Assembly (NCBI RefSeq): GCF_000238255.3
Contig: NZ_CP011040.1
Coordinates: 1,054,001-1,118,000 of the forward strand
Source of the DNA: Pseudoalteromonas spongiae UST010723-006
GTDB lineage: Bacteria > Pseudomonadota > Gammaproteobacteria > Enterobacterales > Alteromonadaceae
Length of the DNA stretch: 64,000 bases
Direction of reading: 5' to 3'
Below, in pieces: positions 18,517 to 27,192 of this stretch (the stretch's first letter is position 1; every line of letters starts with the position of its first letter). The translations under genes were made by a program, and so were the position numbers. The notes below the pieces were generated by a model that saw only the letters and a program-made list of their open reading frames with translations, searched no databases and was not told the origin of the DNA.

Positions 18517-20169
18517 ATGAATACACTGCTGTCTAACGTCTCAGTTCGTAACAAAATAAATATCATCTCTGGCGCACTGCTATTTGCCTTAATATTGTTT
18601 GCGAGTTTTGAGATCTATAAGCTCAATTCAATCAAATCGAGCTTTGAGCAGTACAGCCGTGTCGCGGTTAAGTTAGAAGTGACTACACTCAAAATTAATC
18701 GCGATGTAAATTACGTATCGCGCATTAATCGCAGCATTATGCTTGGTGACGATTATCAATCAAACCTTGCTAAAATGCGTGAACGTATCAAGGATATTCA
18801 ATCGCATTTTTCACAGCTAAATTCATTAGCCCTTAACGACAACACCGAGCAAAAAGAGCTCAAGCAACTGATTGTTAAATCACAATCATCCACCGAAACA
18901 TTTTTATCAAAAAGTCTTCAGCTGGTTCAAACGCTCTCATCGACATCGACAAAAGCACAACTTGAACAAGCATGGCAAACGTATAAACGTGATTACAGCC
19001 CTGTTGCTGCAAAATCTCGCGAAGACTTTGCCGCGCTTAACCGCAAAATGAATCAAGAAAGAGAAGTCATTTTTCAGGCAACGACCAACGATATTGACTC
19101 ATCGATTTCCGTTAGTATTTATTTTGCTGTGGTTGCTGCTTTAGTTGCGGCAATATTAAGTTGGCTTGTCACAAACAATATTATTGCCCCGCTTAATACG
19201 TTGCGAAATTCCATTAATGATATTGCAAAGAGCAACGATTTAACGAAACGCACCCAAGTTAAATCGAACGATGAACTCGGCGTAGTGAGCCATGCATTTG
19301 ATACGTTAATTGATAATTTCCACGGCACATTACAACAGGTGGTTAACGCCAGTGAACAGGTACATCAGGCGTCTAACATGCTGGCCCAATCAAGCGAAAA
19401 TACGAGCTCGTTAATAAGCGAACAACGCCAAGAAACCGATATGGTTGCGACTTCAATGAACGAAATGGCGATAACCGCTAACGAAGTCTCTCGCAACGCC
19501 GCCGACACAGCGACAGGGGCGATGGATGCAAACACTCAAGCATCCAGCGGACAACACGTTGTTGGGTCAACAGTCACCAGCATCGATAAGCTAGCACAAC
19601 AAATCGATACGGCTTCACTCTCGGTTGATAAACTATCAAACGATAGCCAAGAAATTGGCCGCGTACTCGATGTTATTCGCGGCATTGCGGAACAAACCAA
19701 TCTACTTGCGCTAAACGCAGCAATAGAAGCGGCCCGAGCTGGTGAGCAAGGCCGCGGTTTTGCTGTGGTAGCAGATGAAGTGCGCTCGCTTGCATCACGT
19801 ACCGAAAGTTCAATTCAAGAAATTCATCAAATGATTGAAAGCTTGCAAAATGGCAGTAAAGACGCGGTCGCATTAATGCTGCAAAGTAAGCAACAAGCAG
19901 AAGACAGTGTAAACAATGCAACACAGGCAGGTGAAGCACTTGATTTGATCACCACTGCGGTGGCAAAAATAAACGATATGGCGGCGCAAATTGCAACCGC
20001 TGCAGAAGAGCAAACCAGTGTTAATGAAGAGATAAATCGCAATGTAGTGAATATTTCTACTATCTCAGACAACACCTCGCAAGAGGCCGCAAACACCAGC
20101 AGTGCAAGTACTGAACTCGCCGCACTTGCCAGCGAATTAAAGAACCAAGTATCGCAGTTCAAAGTGTAA
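18517..20169 (+). CDS. Methyl-accepting chemotaxis protein
   Basis: A 550-residue transmembrane chemoreceptor. TM1 (about 14-34) and TM2 (about 192-213) bracket a four-helix-bundle-like periplasmic sensor of about 155 residues. HAMP follows (about 213-268), then a coiled-coil signalling domain with the hairpin tip core [31 protein letters not shown], the part that contacts CheA/CheW. The C-terminus lacks a CheR/CheB-tethering pentapeptide (it ends QVSQFKV). The ligand is not predictable from sequence. The last codons and the stop lie inside the first unit of a 16-bp tandem repeat. Confidence 0.93.
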   Translation: MNTLLSNVSVRNKINIISGALLFALILFASFEIYKLNSIKSSFEQYSRVAVKLEVTTLKINRDVNYVSRINRSIMLGDDYQSNLAKMRERIKDIQSHFSQLNSLALNDNTEQKELKQLIVKSQSSTETFLSKSLQLVQTLSSTSTKAQLEQAWQTYKRDYSPVAAKSREDFAALNRKMNQEREVIFQATTNDIDSSISVSIYFAVVAALVAAILSWLVTNNIIAPLNTLRNSINDIAKSNDLTKRTQVKSNDELGVVSHAFDTLIDNFHGTLQQVVNASEQVHQASNMLAQSSENTSSLISEQRQETDMVATSMNEMAITANEVSRNAADTATGAMDANTQASSGQHVVGSTVTSIDKLAQQIDTASLSVDKLSNDSQEIGRVLDVIRGIAEQTNLLALNAAIEAARAGEQGRGFAVVADEVRSLASRTESSIQEIHQMIESLQNGSKDAVALMLQSKQQAEDSVNNATQAGEALDLITTAVAKINDMAAQIATAAEEQTSVNEEINRNVVNISTISDNTSQEAANTSSASTELAALASELKNQVSQFKV

Positions 20170-20208
20170 CGCATTAAAAGTGTAACGCATTAAAAGTGTA
20201 ACGCGATT
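20161..20208. repeat. Three tandem 16-bp repeats over the MCP stop codon
   Basis: Unit AAAGTGTAACGCATTA at 20161-20176 and 20177-20192 is identical; the third copy, from 20193, diverges after AAAGTGTAACGC. The first unit includes the last sense codons and the TAA (20167-20169) of the chemoreceptor gene, so the array looks like slippage duplication of the gene end. Confidence 0.9.
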
Positions 20209-20279
20209 AGCTACGCAGCGTATGCCTATAGCGATAAGCATAGGCACACTTGATATCAGTGAATATTGATACTTAAATT

Positions 20280-20323
20280 AATAACCGAGCCCCAAATTGT
20301 ATACAGTTTAAATCTCGGTTATT
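20280..20323 (+). promoter_or_regulatory. Long hairpin with nested GTATAC palindrome
   Basis: A 10-bp perfect stem AATAACCGAG/CTCGGTTATT (20280-20289/20314-20323) encloses a 24-nt loop that itself contains a GTATAC-centred palindrome. It lies 37 bp upstream of the DUF885 gene. There is no T-run, so it is either a weak terminator of the MCP transcript or a leader element. Confidence 0.5.
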
Positions 20324-20359
20324 ATGTCTGTTATTTCTATCGTTTAAAATGAGTTCGCT

Positions 20360-21562
20360 ATGTCATTAAACTCCCTTGCCGAGCAATACGTAAAGCTTGT
20401 ACTGGCAATTGGCCTTCATCACCCACATTATGTTGACGCTTACTATGGCCCAAGTGACTGGCAACCCACAACGAAAGAGCCGCTTGAAGCTATTCAACAG
20501 CAAGTTACAGAGCTTGTAGATAGCTTAAAAAATACAACATCAAATGAAAGCGAAACACTCAGACATACCTTTTTATTAAAGCAAAGTGAATCAATACTAA
20601 CCTTTATAAATGTGATTTCGGGCAATGCACCAAAATTCGATGAAGAATCGCTAGCGTTATACGATGCCATTTCACCAAACAAAACAGAATCTGAGTTTGA
20701 TAACGTCCTCCTAGAGCTTGAAAACCTGGTACCAGGCGACGGTCATTTAAGCGAACGTATGGTGGCATTTAACGCACAATTTGAAATCCCCAAAAACAAA
20801 CTCGATGACGTATTTAAAGCCGCAGTAGCGCGCTCAAGAGAGATTACCAAACAATTTATTCCCCTCGCAGATAACGAAAATTTTCAGCTGGAATATGTAA
20901 CTAACCAAATTTGGAGTGGTTATAACTGGTATAAAGGCGATAACTTTAGCCTGATTCAAATGAATACCGACTTCCCGATTTATATTTCACGTGCGGTCGA
21001 TTTAGCTGCCCATGAAGGCTATCCCGGCCACCATGTGTTTAACTCATTGATGGAAAAACACCTAGTAAACGAAAAAGGTTGGATGGAATATTGTGTTTAC
21101 CCATTATTTTCCCCTATGTCACTGCTTGCCGAAGGCTCTGCTAACTATGGCATTGAAGTGGTTTTTCCAAAGCCTGAGCGCATGGTATTTGAAAAAGAAG
21201 TGCTCTTCGTGCTTGCCGGTCTCGATGCTTCACAAGCTGAGCGCTATTATGAAGTACAAGCGCTAATGCAAAAACTCTCTTATGCTGACAACATGGTTGC
21301 TAAACGCTTACTTGATGGCGAAATATCAGAGCAACACGCAATCGAGTTATTAATTAAATACACCTTAGTGAGTAAAGCGCGTGCAACACAGCGCTTAGGG
21401 TTTATTAAAGCAAACCGTGCTTATGTGCTTAATTACAACCTCGGCCAAGATATTGTTAAAGCCTACATTGAAAAACATGCCAATATGCAAGATAAAAACT
21501 CTGTTTGGCAAGTGTTTGCCGATTTACTAGCAAACCCAAGACCCGCAAGCTTGCTGGTATAG
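20360..21562 (+). CDS. DUF885-like putative zinc peptidase
   Basis: A 400-residue, mostly helical protein without a signal peptide, so probably cytoplasmic. The motif HEGYPGHH (218-225) and a downstream Glu in LLAEGSANYG (Glu258) match the active-site pattern of the DUF885 family, which is predicted to be a metallopeptidase-type hydrolase. The enzyme is shorter than many DUF885 members (550-600 residues), which are often secreted. The substrate is unknown. It stands alone, with the chemoreceptor upstream and the AEP locus downstream, and a terminator follows. Confidence 0.7.
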   Translation: MSLNSLAEQYVKLVLAIGLHHPHYVDAYYGPSDWQPTTKEPLEAIQQQVTELVDSLKNTTSNESETLRHTFLLKQSESILTFINVISGNAPKFDEESLALYDAISPNKTESEFDNVLLELENLVPGDGHLSERMVAFNAQFEIPKNKLDDVFKAAVARSREITKQFIPLADNENFQLEYVTNQIWSGYNWYKGDNFSLIQMNTDFPIYISRAVDLAAHEGYPGHHVFNSLMEKHLVNEKGWMEYCVYPLFSPMSLLAEGSANYGIEVVFPKPERMVFEKEVLFVLAGLDASQAERYYEVQALMQKLSYADNMVAKRLLDGEISEQHAIELLIKYTLVSKARATQRLGFIKANRAYVLNYNLGQDIVKAYIEKHANMQDKNSVWQVFADLLANPRPASLLV

Positions 21563-21625
21563 CAAATCTCATAAGGCTTTTTTGCTGTTTCACTTTGCTG
21601 TGAGCCTCTTCAACAAATTCCAAAT

Positions 21626-21666
21626 AAGCAGTTACAACCAATACTCTTCGTGACTGCTTTATTTTA
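21626..21666 (+). terminator. Probable terminator after the DUF885 gene
   Basis: 7-bp stem AAGCAGT/ACTGCTT (21626-21632/21653-21659), extendable by G-T pairing, followed by a T-rich tract (TTTATTTTATATA). Confidence 0.65.
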
Positions 21667-21720
21667 TATACAATAAAATCAATATATAAATAACCTGAGC
21701 TAGGAATAACAAATTACTTT

Positions 21721-21820
21721 CTAGCAGCTACTTTTACTTATTACTGCGTTAAATTTGTTTGCAATAGACTCGCTATTGACGCACAAATTTGCCTTGTTAC
21801 TGTTAAAAATTATCAAGCTA
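21721..21820. repeat. Palindromic intergenic repeat, second copy of the 2764 family
   Basis: About 100 bp bounded by CTAG...CTAG. It contains a hairpin with paired arms AAATTTGT/ACAAATTT (21751-21758/21783-21790) and CAATAG/CTATTG (21762-21767/21773-21778). Read on the minus strand it has GTAACAAGGC near one end and TAACGCAGT near the other, the same two landmarks in the same order as inside the element at 2764-2929. No ORF. Confidence 0.6.
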
Positions 21821-21971
21821 GAAGGCTTAAAATAAAAATATATGTATTAAAAATTGTTAGTTAACTTCTTATCCCAAGTTCAGGTTAAATAAAAAACTCA
21901 GTCGATTTTCTATTTTTCACACAAGCGTAACCGATTTGTAAAAAACCCTCGTTAGACTGTTTTTCAGTTTC

Positions 21972-21983
21972 TGGTCTAGACCA
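21972..21983. promoter_or_regulatory. HutC/GntR-type operator upstream of the AEP-locus TonB receptor
   Basis: Perfect palindrome TGGTCTAGACCA, 30 bp before the receptor start codon. This is the classic operator shape of UTRA-domain GntR regulators (DasR, NagR and PhnF sites). The UTRA-GntR gene at 28689 is the obvious candidate binder. A near-identical site precedes phnW at 31778-31789. Confidence 0.75.
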
Positions 21984-22013
21984 TAATAATTTTACTAACT
22001 GAGAAGCCTTAAC

Positions 22014-24818
22014 ATGAAAAATATATCGCGTATTGCCGCCAGTATACTGCTGATAACAAGCCCCCACATTCTTGCCGCCGAAGCAAAACTGACAGGCGTT
22101 GTAAAAGATCAACATGCAACACTACCAGGTGCCATGGTGAAAGTAGTTGGTACTAATAACAGTGCCGTTACCGACTTTAATGGCCGTTTTGAACTGCCTA
22201 AATTAGCACCGGGTACGTATCAACTGGAAGTTAATTACATGGGTTACCAAACAAAGTTACTGAGCGTTTCTGTTAAAGATGATGAAATGAAAGTACTTGA
22301 AACCATTTTCCTCAATGCTAACAACGCCAACAATGAAATTGAAGAAGTGGTTGCGATTGGTCAAATTCAACGTGGCGAAATGGCTGCAGCTAACAGCCAA
22401 AAAAATGCCAGCAATATTATCAATGTGATTTCAAGTGATGGCATTGGCAAATTACCAGACCGAAATGCAGCAGAAGCAGTACAGCGTATTCCGGGTATTT
22501 CCATTGAACGCGACCAAGGTGAAGGCCGCTTTGTTGCTGTGCGCGGTTTACCATCACAATGGAGCTCAGCATCAATTAATGGCAATCGCTTACCAACCGC
22601 TGAAGAAGAAACCACCAGCCGCGCTACCGCATTTGATTTTTTCCCAAGTGAACTTATTGAATTTGTTGAAGTATCAAAAGCCGTCACACCGGATATGGAA
22701 GGTGATGCAATTGGTGGTAACGTTAATTTCATCACCAAAAAAGCCCCTGACGAATTTACCTTAAATACCAATATCGCGCTGGGTGCAAATGAACTTGCCG
22801 AAGGCACTAACTACTCTGCGAGTGTGCTTTATGGCGACCGTATAGCCGATGACAAACTCGGTTATCTAATTAATGCTACTGCATGGAAACGTGATTGGGC
22901 AACGGATAACTTTGAACCTCGTCGCGGGAATGATGGTATTGGTATTCGTCGTTTAGAGCTTAGGGACTATACAGGTACACGCGAAACCTACGGTTTAAAT
23001 GGCTCTTTAGAGTACACCTTAGATCAGGGTAAAGTCAGTGCAAGCGCAATGTACGGCACCTTAATCGACGATGAAACCCATTACAAACATCGTATGCGTT
23101 TTGACAAAGACCGCGTTGAAGTGCAGCATATTCGCAATGAACTTATCACCGAAATGCGTGGCGCTGAACTTGCTGGTGAACATTATTTTGGTTTTGATAA
23201 AACACTTTCTTGGTCACTGTCGAGTTACGAAAATGAGTTCCGCTACGGCGATATGCCAAATGGCGAAGACAACAGTTACTTTGTTGTGCGTTTTGACCAA
23301 AAGAACGTTGGCTATGTTGGCCTTGAAGACCGTGGTACAGGTAAAAACTATGCCTACAACGAAGTGGACGGCGGCAGTGACCCATGGAATGCCATCAGTA
23401 ACCACTTGCCAAATGGCTTTCAAATGTCACCGAGCGATACCAAGCTTGCATGGGTAGAGCTCTATAAAGTTTTCGTGAATGAAAAAGACAAAATCGTTTT
23501 CAGCAGTGATTTTGACTGGCAACTAGATAACAGCTTATTACTTAAATTCGGTGTGAAGTACCGTGATAAAGAACGCGTTGCCGAATTTGCTGATGAATTT
23601 TACGCATGGGATAGTGAGAACTATGGTGATGCGCCTACCCTTGCTGACTTTGCGTTAAGCGACCAACCAGGTCGAAATGATTACTTAAACGAACTCAGCA
23701 TTGATTACGCAAGCCAGTTCTCTCAAGTGGCTTCCACGGATGCCTTAGCACAGTTTTGGACACAAAACCGTAATAAATTTAAGCTCGATGCCGGTGAATC
23801 AGCACTTATTTCAAACGGTGGCGCCCTTGGTCGAAACTTTGATGTAAACGAGCAACACGCCAGTATTTATGGTATGGCAACATGGCAAGCTAATGCACAA
23901 ATCGAAATACTTGGTGGCCTGCGTTTAACCCAAACCGATACCGAAGTATCGGGCTTTACCTATCTTGCCGATCAAGACAAAGTGGTTGAAAGTAAAGCCG
24001 AGAATGATTATCTCTCTGTGCTGCCATCGCTCCATATCACATATAAAATGAGTGATATGACCAATTGGCGTTTAGCACTCACGCGCTCCTTTGCCCGTCC
24101 GGATTTTGGCTCATTATCGCCAGGTGCAACTTACCTAGAAGCAGATAACCAACTGTTTTCAGGTAACCCAGAACTGGATCCAACCTATTCAAACAACATT
24201 GATGTCATGTTTGAGCATTACTTTGACCGCCTTGGTTTAGTGTCAGCTGGTGTGTTCTATAAAGATATTGAAGATCCTATTTTCCAAAGCAGTTCCATTG
24301 GCAGTTACAACGGCCGTGAAGGCGTTAATTTAATTCGCCCAGAAAATGGCGACAACGCATCATTAGTGGGATTAGAACTTGCCTTTAATCGTGATTTTGG
24401 TTTTATCGCGCCAAGCCTTGAGAACTTTGGGGTAATGGCAAATGCGACCTTTATGGATTCTGAAATGACCATCCCAGAGCGCGATGACGTTGTTAGCATC
24501 CCTCGCCAAGCCGATGAATTATTTAACATTACCCTTTACTACGATAACACCTTCTTTGCTGCGCGTTTAGCTGTGAACCACAAAGGTGAGTACGTTGAAG
24601 AGCACGGCAGTGATAAACAAAGTGACAGTTACTACGGTGACTATACCAGCGTTGATTTCACTACTTCGTATCAAATTAATGACGATGCCATGGTTTACCT
24701 TGAGCTTAATAACTTAACGAACGAACCCTTAATGTATTACCAAGGTCAGCAAGGTCGCCCATTGCAAGTCGAATATTACGGTATTCGCGGCATGCTCGGC
24801 CTTAATTATCGTTTCTAA
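22014..24818 (+). CDS. TonB-dependent receptor, carboxypeptidase-regulatory-like N-terminus
   Basis: A 934-residue outer-membrane active transporter. A signal peptide (1-21, ending ILAA) is followed by a carboxypeptidase regulatory-like domain (about 25-100; LPGAMVKVVGTNNSAVTDFNGRFELPKL), the plug (about 120-245; LPDRNAAEAVQRIPGISIERDQGEGRFVAVRGLP) and a 22-strand-type barrel ending in GLNYRF with terminal Phe. This architecture recurs in marine receptors for organic nutrients. Its position at the head of phosphonate genes, and the TGGTCTAGACCA site at -30, suggest import of 2-aminoethylphosphonate or an AEP-containing compound. That substrate is inference from context. A terminator-like hairpin separates it from the next gene. 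Confidence 0.9.
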   Translation: MKNISRIAASILLITSPHILAAEAKLTGVVKDQHATLPGAMVKVVGTNNSAVTDFNGRFELPKLAPGTYQLEVNYMGYQTKLLSVSVKDDEMKVLETIFLNANNANNEIEEVVAIGQIQRGEMAAANSQKNASNIINVISSDGIGKLPDRNAAEAVQRIPGISIERDQGEGRFVAVRGLPSQWSSASINGNRLPTAEEETTSRATAFDFFPSELIEFVEVSKAVTPDMEGDAIGGNVNFITKKAPDEFTLNTNIALGANELAEGTNYSASVLYGDRIADDKLGYLINATAWKRDWATDNFEPRRGNDGIGIRRLELRDYTGTRETYGLNGSLEYTLDQGKVSASAMYGTLIDDETHYKHRMRFDKDRVEVQHIRNELITEMRGAELAGEHYFGFDKTLSWSLSSYENEFRYGDMPNGEDNSYFVVRFDQKNVGYVGLEDRGTGKNYAYNEVDGGSDPWNAISNHLPNGFQMSPSDTKLAWVELYKVFVNEKDKIVFSSDFDWQLDNSLLLKFGVKYRDKERVAEFADEFYAWDSENYGDAPTLADFALSDQPGRNDYLNELSIDYASQFSQVASTDALAQFWTQNRNKFKLDAGESALISNGGALGRNFDVNEQHASIYGMATWQANAQIEILGGLRLTQTDTEVSGFTYLADQDKVVESKAENDYLSVLPSLHITYKMSDMTNWRLALTRSFARPDFGSLSPGATYLEADNQLFSGNPELDPTYSNNIDVMFEHYFDRLGLVSAGVFYKDIEDPIFQSSSIGSYNGREGVNLIRPENGDNASLVGLELAFNRDFGFIAPSLENFGVMANATFMDSEMTIPERDDVVSIPRQADELFNITLYYDNTFFAARLAVNHKGEYVEEHGSDKQSDSYYGDYTSVDFTTSYQINDDAMVYLELNNLTNEPLMYYQGQQGRPLQVEYYGIRGMLGLNYRF

Positions 24819-24998
24819 CGAAGTTTTAACGAATGTTCTAACGAACGTTTTTAACGCGAACAAGCTAACAGGGGTAAGGGTGCATCACATGGCAAACTTG
24901 ACCCCTTTGGTTACACATTAAGTTCACATAACACTATCACAATGGGTTCCCGAAACAATTGCCCTAAATTAACACTGATTTGTTGATAGTACCGAGGT

Positions 24999-25026
24999 TG
25001 CAAAGCACCTGCTTTGCACCCTTTTT
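24999..25026 (+). terminator. Terminator-like hairpin between the TonB receptor and DUF5690 genes
   Basis: 9-bp perfect inverted repeat TGCAAAGCA/TGCTTTGCA (24999-25007/25010-25018), then CCCTTTTTC, ending only about 22 bp before the DUF5690 start. Because it sits between genes of one apparent pathway, it could end the receptor transcript or attenuate the downstream genes. The start codon at 25048 has only a weak RBS. Confidence 0.65.
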
Positions 25027-25047
25027 CAAACGCAGTCGAGACGTATT

Positions 25048-26373
25048 ATGTTGTTTAAAAATGCTAACTGGTTACAAAAGACACAAGGCCCCGCGTTCGT
25101 ATTATTCGCAGCCTCCGCAGCCTTTATGACTTATTTTTGTATGTATGCATTTCGAAAGCCATTTGCCGCATCAAGCTATCTTGCATTTGAGCAAGAAAAC
25201 TGGCTTGTAAGCTTTAAAGTGGCGCTGGTATTAAGCCAAGTATTTGGTTACATGCTAGCAAAATTTATCGGCGTAAAAGTGATTTCCGAAATGCCATCTA
25301 AGCAGCGAGCTAACGCCATCATTTTGATGATCTTAGGCGCAGAGCTCTCGCTGGTGTTATTTGCACTATTGCCAATTGGCCTTAACATTATTTGCCTATT
25401 TTTTAATGGTTTATCTCTTGGCATGATTTGGGGGGTCGTCTTTAGTTATTTAGAAGGTAGACGCACTACTGAAATCCTCGGTGCCATTTTAAGTATCACC
25501 TTTATTTTATCATCCGGTGTTGTGAAAACTGTTGGCCGCTATATTACCAACAACCTAGGCATTTCTGAGTTATGGATGCCTGCCCTAACTGGCCTACTCT
25601 TTTTACCCTTATTGCTGCTCAGTGTTGTGTGTTTAAACGCCATTCCAAAACCTGATCAAAGCGATATTGCTGCAAGGCAAAAACGCACACCAATGGATGG
25701 CAAAGCGCGGTTTAATTTCTTTAAACAATATTGGTTTGGTATTACAGCGCTCGTTTTAAGCTTTTTACTTTTCACAGGCTTTCGTGACTTTTTAGATAAT
25801 TTTCAAGCAGAACTGTGGATGGCGTTAGGTTATGGTGAAGAACCAACCATTTTTGCTTACGCAGGCATTCGCATTTCATTTATCGTGCTGATTGCCCTTG
25901 CCATGATGGTACTGATTAAAAACAACAAAACCGCGTTTTTAGTCAATCATGGTTTTATCTTATTTGGCACATTGTTACTCGGTGCGAGTACCTATGGCTT
26001 TGAATTAGGCATCTTAGATGCTAAAGCCTGGATGGTGTTACTTGGCGCAGGGCTTTATATCGCGTATATCCCCTACAACTGCTTTTTATTCGACCGCATG
26101 ATTGCCGCCGTGGGCGGTGTTGCCAATGTGGGTTTTCTACTCTATTTAGCTGATTCAGCTGGGTATATCGGCTCGGTCAGTATTTTGCTGTACCGCACTT
26201 TTGCCGAACCAGAGTTGTCATGGCTGAGCTACTTTATTGCTACCAGTTACTGGATCTGTGCAGTTGCAAGTGTATTGGTCATCAGCTCCCTTTGCTACTT
26301 CAGCATTATTTTATCTAACAAATACACCTCTAAACGAGCACTTAATGCTAAGTCGCTCGCACCAACTCATTAA
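25048..26373 (+). CDS. DUF5690-family transporter-like membrane protein
   Basis: A 441-residue inner-membrane protein with about 12 predicted TM helices and a cytoplasmic loop near the middle (about 210-232). The features MTYFCMYAFRKPF, QVFGYMLAKFIGVKVISEM and YIPYNCFLFDRMIAA fit DUF5690 proteins, which look like relatives of the organophosphate:phosphate antiporter branch of the major facilitator superfamily. It is 9 bp upstream of phnX, so it is very probably the inner-membrane carrier for AEP or a related phosphonate in this locus, which lacks an ABC phosphonate importer. Transport activity is inferred, not shown. Confidence 0.75.
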   Translation: MLFKNANWLQKTQGPAFVLFAASAAFMTYFCMYAFRKPFAASSYLAFEQENWLVSFKVALVLSQVFGYMLAKFIGVKVISEMPSKQRANAIILMILGAELSLVLFALLPIGLNIICLFFNGLSLGMIWGVVFSYLEGRRTTEILGAILSITFILSSGVVKTVGRYITNNLGISELWMPALTGLLFLPLLLLSVVCLNAIPKPDQSDIAARQKRTPMDGKARFNFFKQYWFGITALVLSFLLFTGFRDFLDNFQAELWMALGYGEEPTIFAYAGIRISFIVLIALAMMVLIKNNKTAFLVNHGFILFGTLLLGASTYGFELGILDAKAWMVLLGAGLYIAYIPYNCFLFDRMIAAVGGVANVGFLLYLADSAGYIGSVSILLYRTFAEPELSWLSYFIATSYWICAVASVLVISSLCYFSIILSNKYTSKRALNAKSLAPTH

Positions 26374-26382
26374 GGACTATTT

Positions 26383-27192
26383 ATGAAACAAGTAGAAGCG
26401 CTTATTCTCGACTGGGCAGGCACCGTTGTTGACTATGGCTCAATCGCACCCACTACCATCTTTGTTGAAGCGTTTAAATCGGCTTATGATTTTGACATCA
26501 CGCTCGAAGAAGCACGAATTCCAATGGGCATGGGCAAATGGGATCATATCGAATCACTTGGCAAGCTCGACACTGTTAATCGCCGTTGGTGCGAACAGTT
26601 TGGTTCGGCAATGACCACCGAGCAAATTGACCATATTTACCAAACCTTTATGCCGCTGCAAAAAGCCAAAGTTGCAGAACGTTCAGCCCCTATCGAAGGC
26701 GTGCTACCAGTGATACAACGCTTACAAGCAAAAGGAGTTAAAATCGGTAGCTGTTCAGGCTACCCGCGCGAAGTAATGACCGAACTTGAAATTGCCGCAG
26801 CTGAGCACGGCTATCGCCCTGATTACTGTGTGGCAAGTGACGAGTTAACAGCGGGCTCTCGCCCTGGTCCTTGGATGGCATTAGAAAATGTTAACAAGCT
26901 GGCAATTAGTTCTGTCAATCACTGTGTAAAAGTTGATGACTCAGTTCCCGGTATTTTGGAAGGGTTAAATGCAGGCATGTGGACAATCGGAGTGGCACTT
27001 ACGGGCAACGCTGTAGGCAAAAGTGAAGAAGAGTGGCAAGCATTATCAACAAGTGAACAAAGCGATTTATCACGCGAAGCATATACCCAATTATCAAGCG
27101 CAGGTGCTCATTTCGTAATTAATAGCTTAGCCGATATTGAACCGGTACTTTTTGAGATTAATGCACGATTAGCAAGAGGCGAACGCCCTTAA
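26383..27192 (+). CDS. phnX: Phosphonoacetaldehyde hydrolase (phosphonatase)
   Basis: Cleaves the C-P bond of phosphonoacetaldehyde to acetaldehyde and phosphate. A 269-residue HAD-superfamily enzyme of typical phosphonatase length. The nucleophile is Asp10 in LILDWAGTVVDYG. The Schiff-base Lys that sets phosphonatases apart from other HAD enzymes is Lys52 in PMGMGKWDHI. The motif-2 region is GSCSGYPREVM, a conserved SRPGPWM loop follows, and the acidic metal site is VDDSVPGILEGLNAGMWTIGV. The gene lies 9 bp after the DUF5690 gene and its stop overlaps the next start by one base (TAATG), so all three are cotranscribed. Cytoplasmic. Confidence 0.95.
   Translation: MKQVEALILDWAGTVVDYGSIAPTTIFVEAFKSAYDFDITLEEARIPMGMGKWDHIESLGKLDTVNRRWCEQFGSAMTTEQIDHIYQTFMPLQKAKVAERSAPIEGVLPVIQRLQAKGVKIGSCSGYPREVMTELEIAAAEHGYRPDYCVASDELTAGSRPGPWMALENVNKLAISSVNHCVKVDDSVPGILEGLNAGMWTIGVALTGNAVGKSEEEWQALSTSEQSDLSREAYTQLSSAGAHFVINSLADIEPVLFEINARLARGERP

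Noticed and set aside
21972..21983. TGGTCTAGACCA read as a DasR/NagR (N-acetylglucosamine) operator
   Set aside because: The shape is shared by the whole HutC subfamily. With a phosphonate-type UTRA regulator, phnX and phnW in the same locus and a sister site before phnW, the phosphonate reading is more economical.
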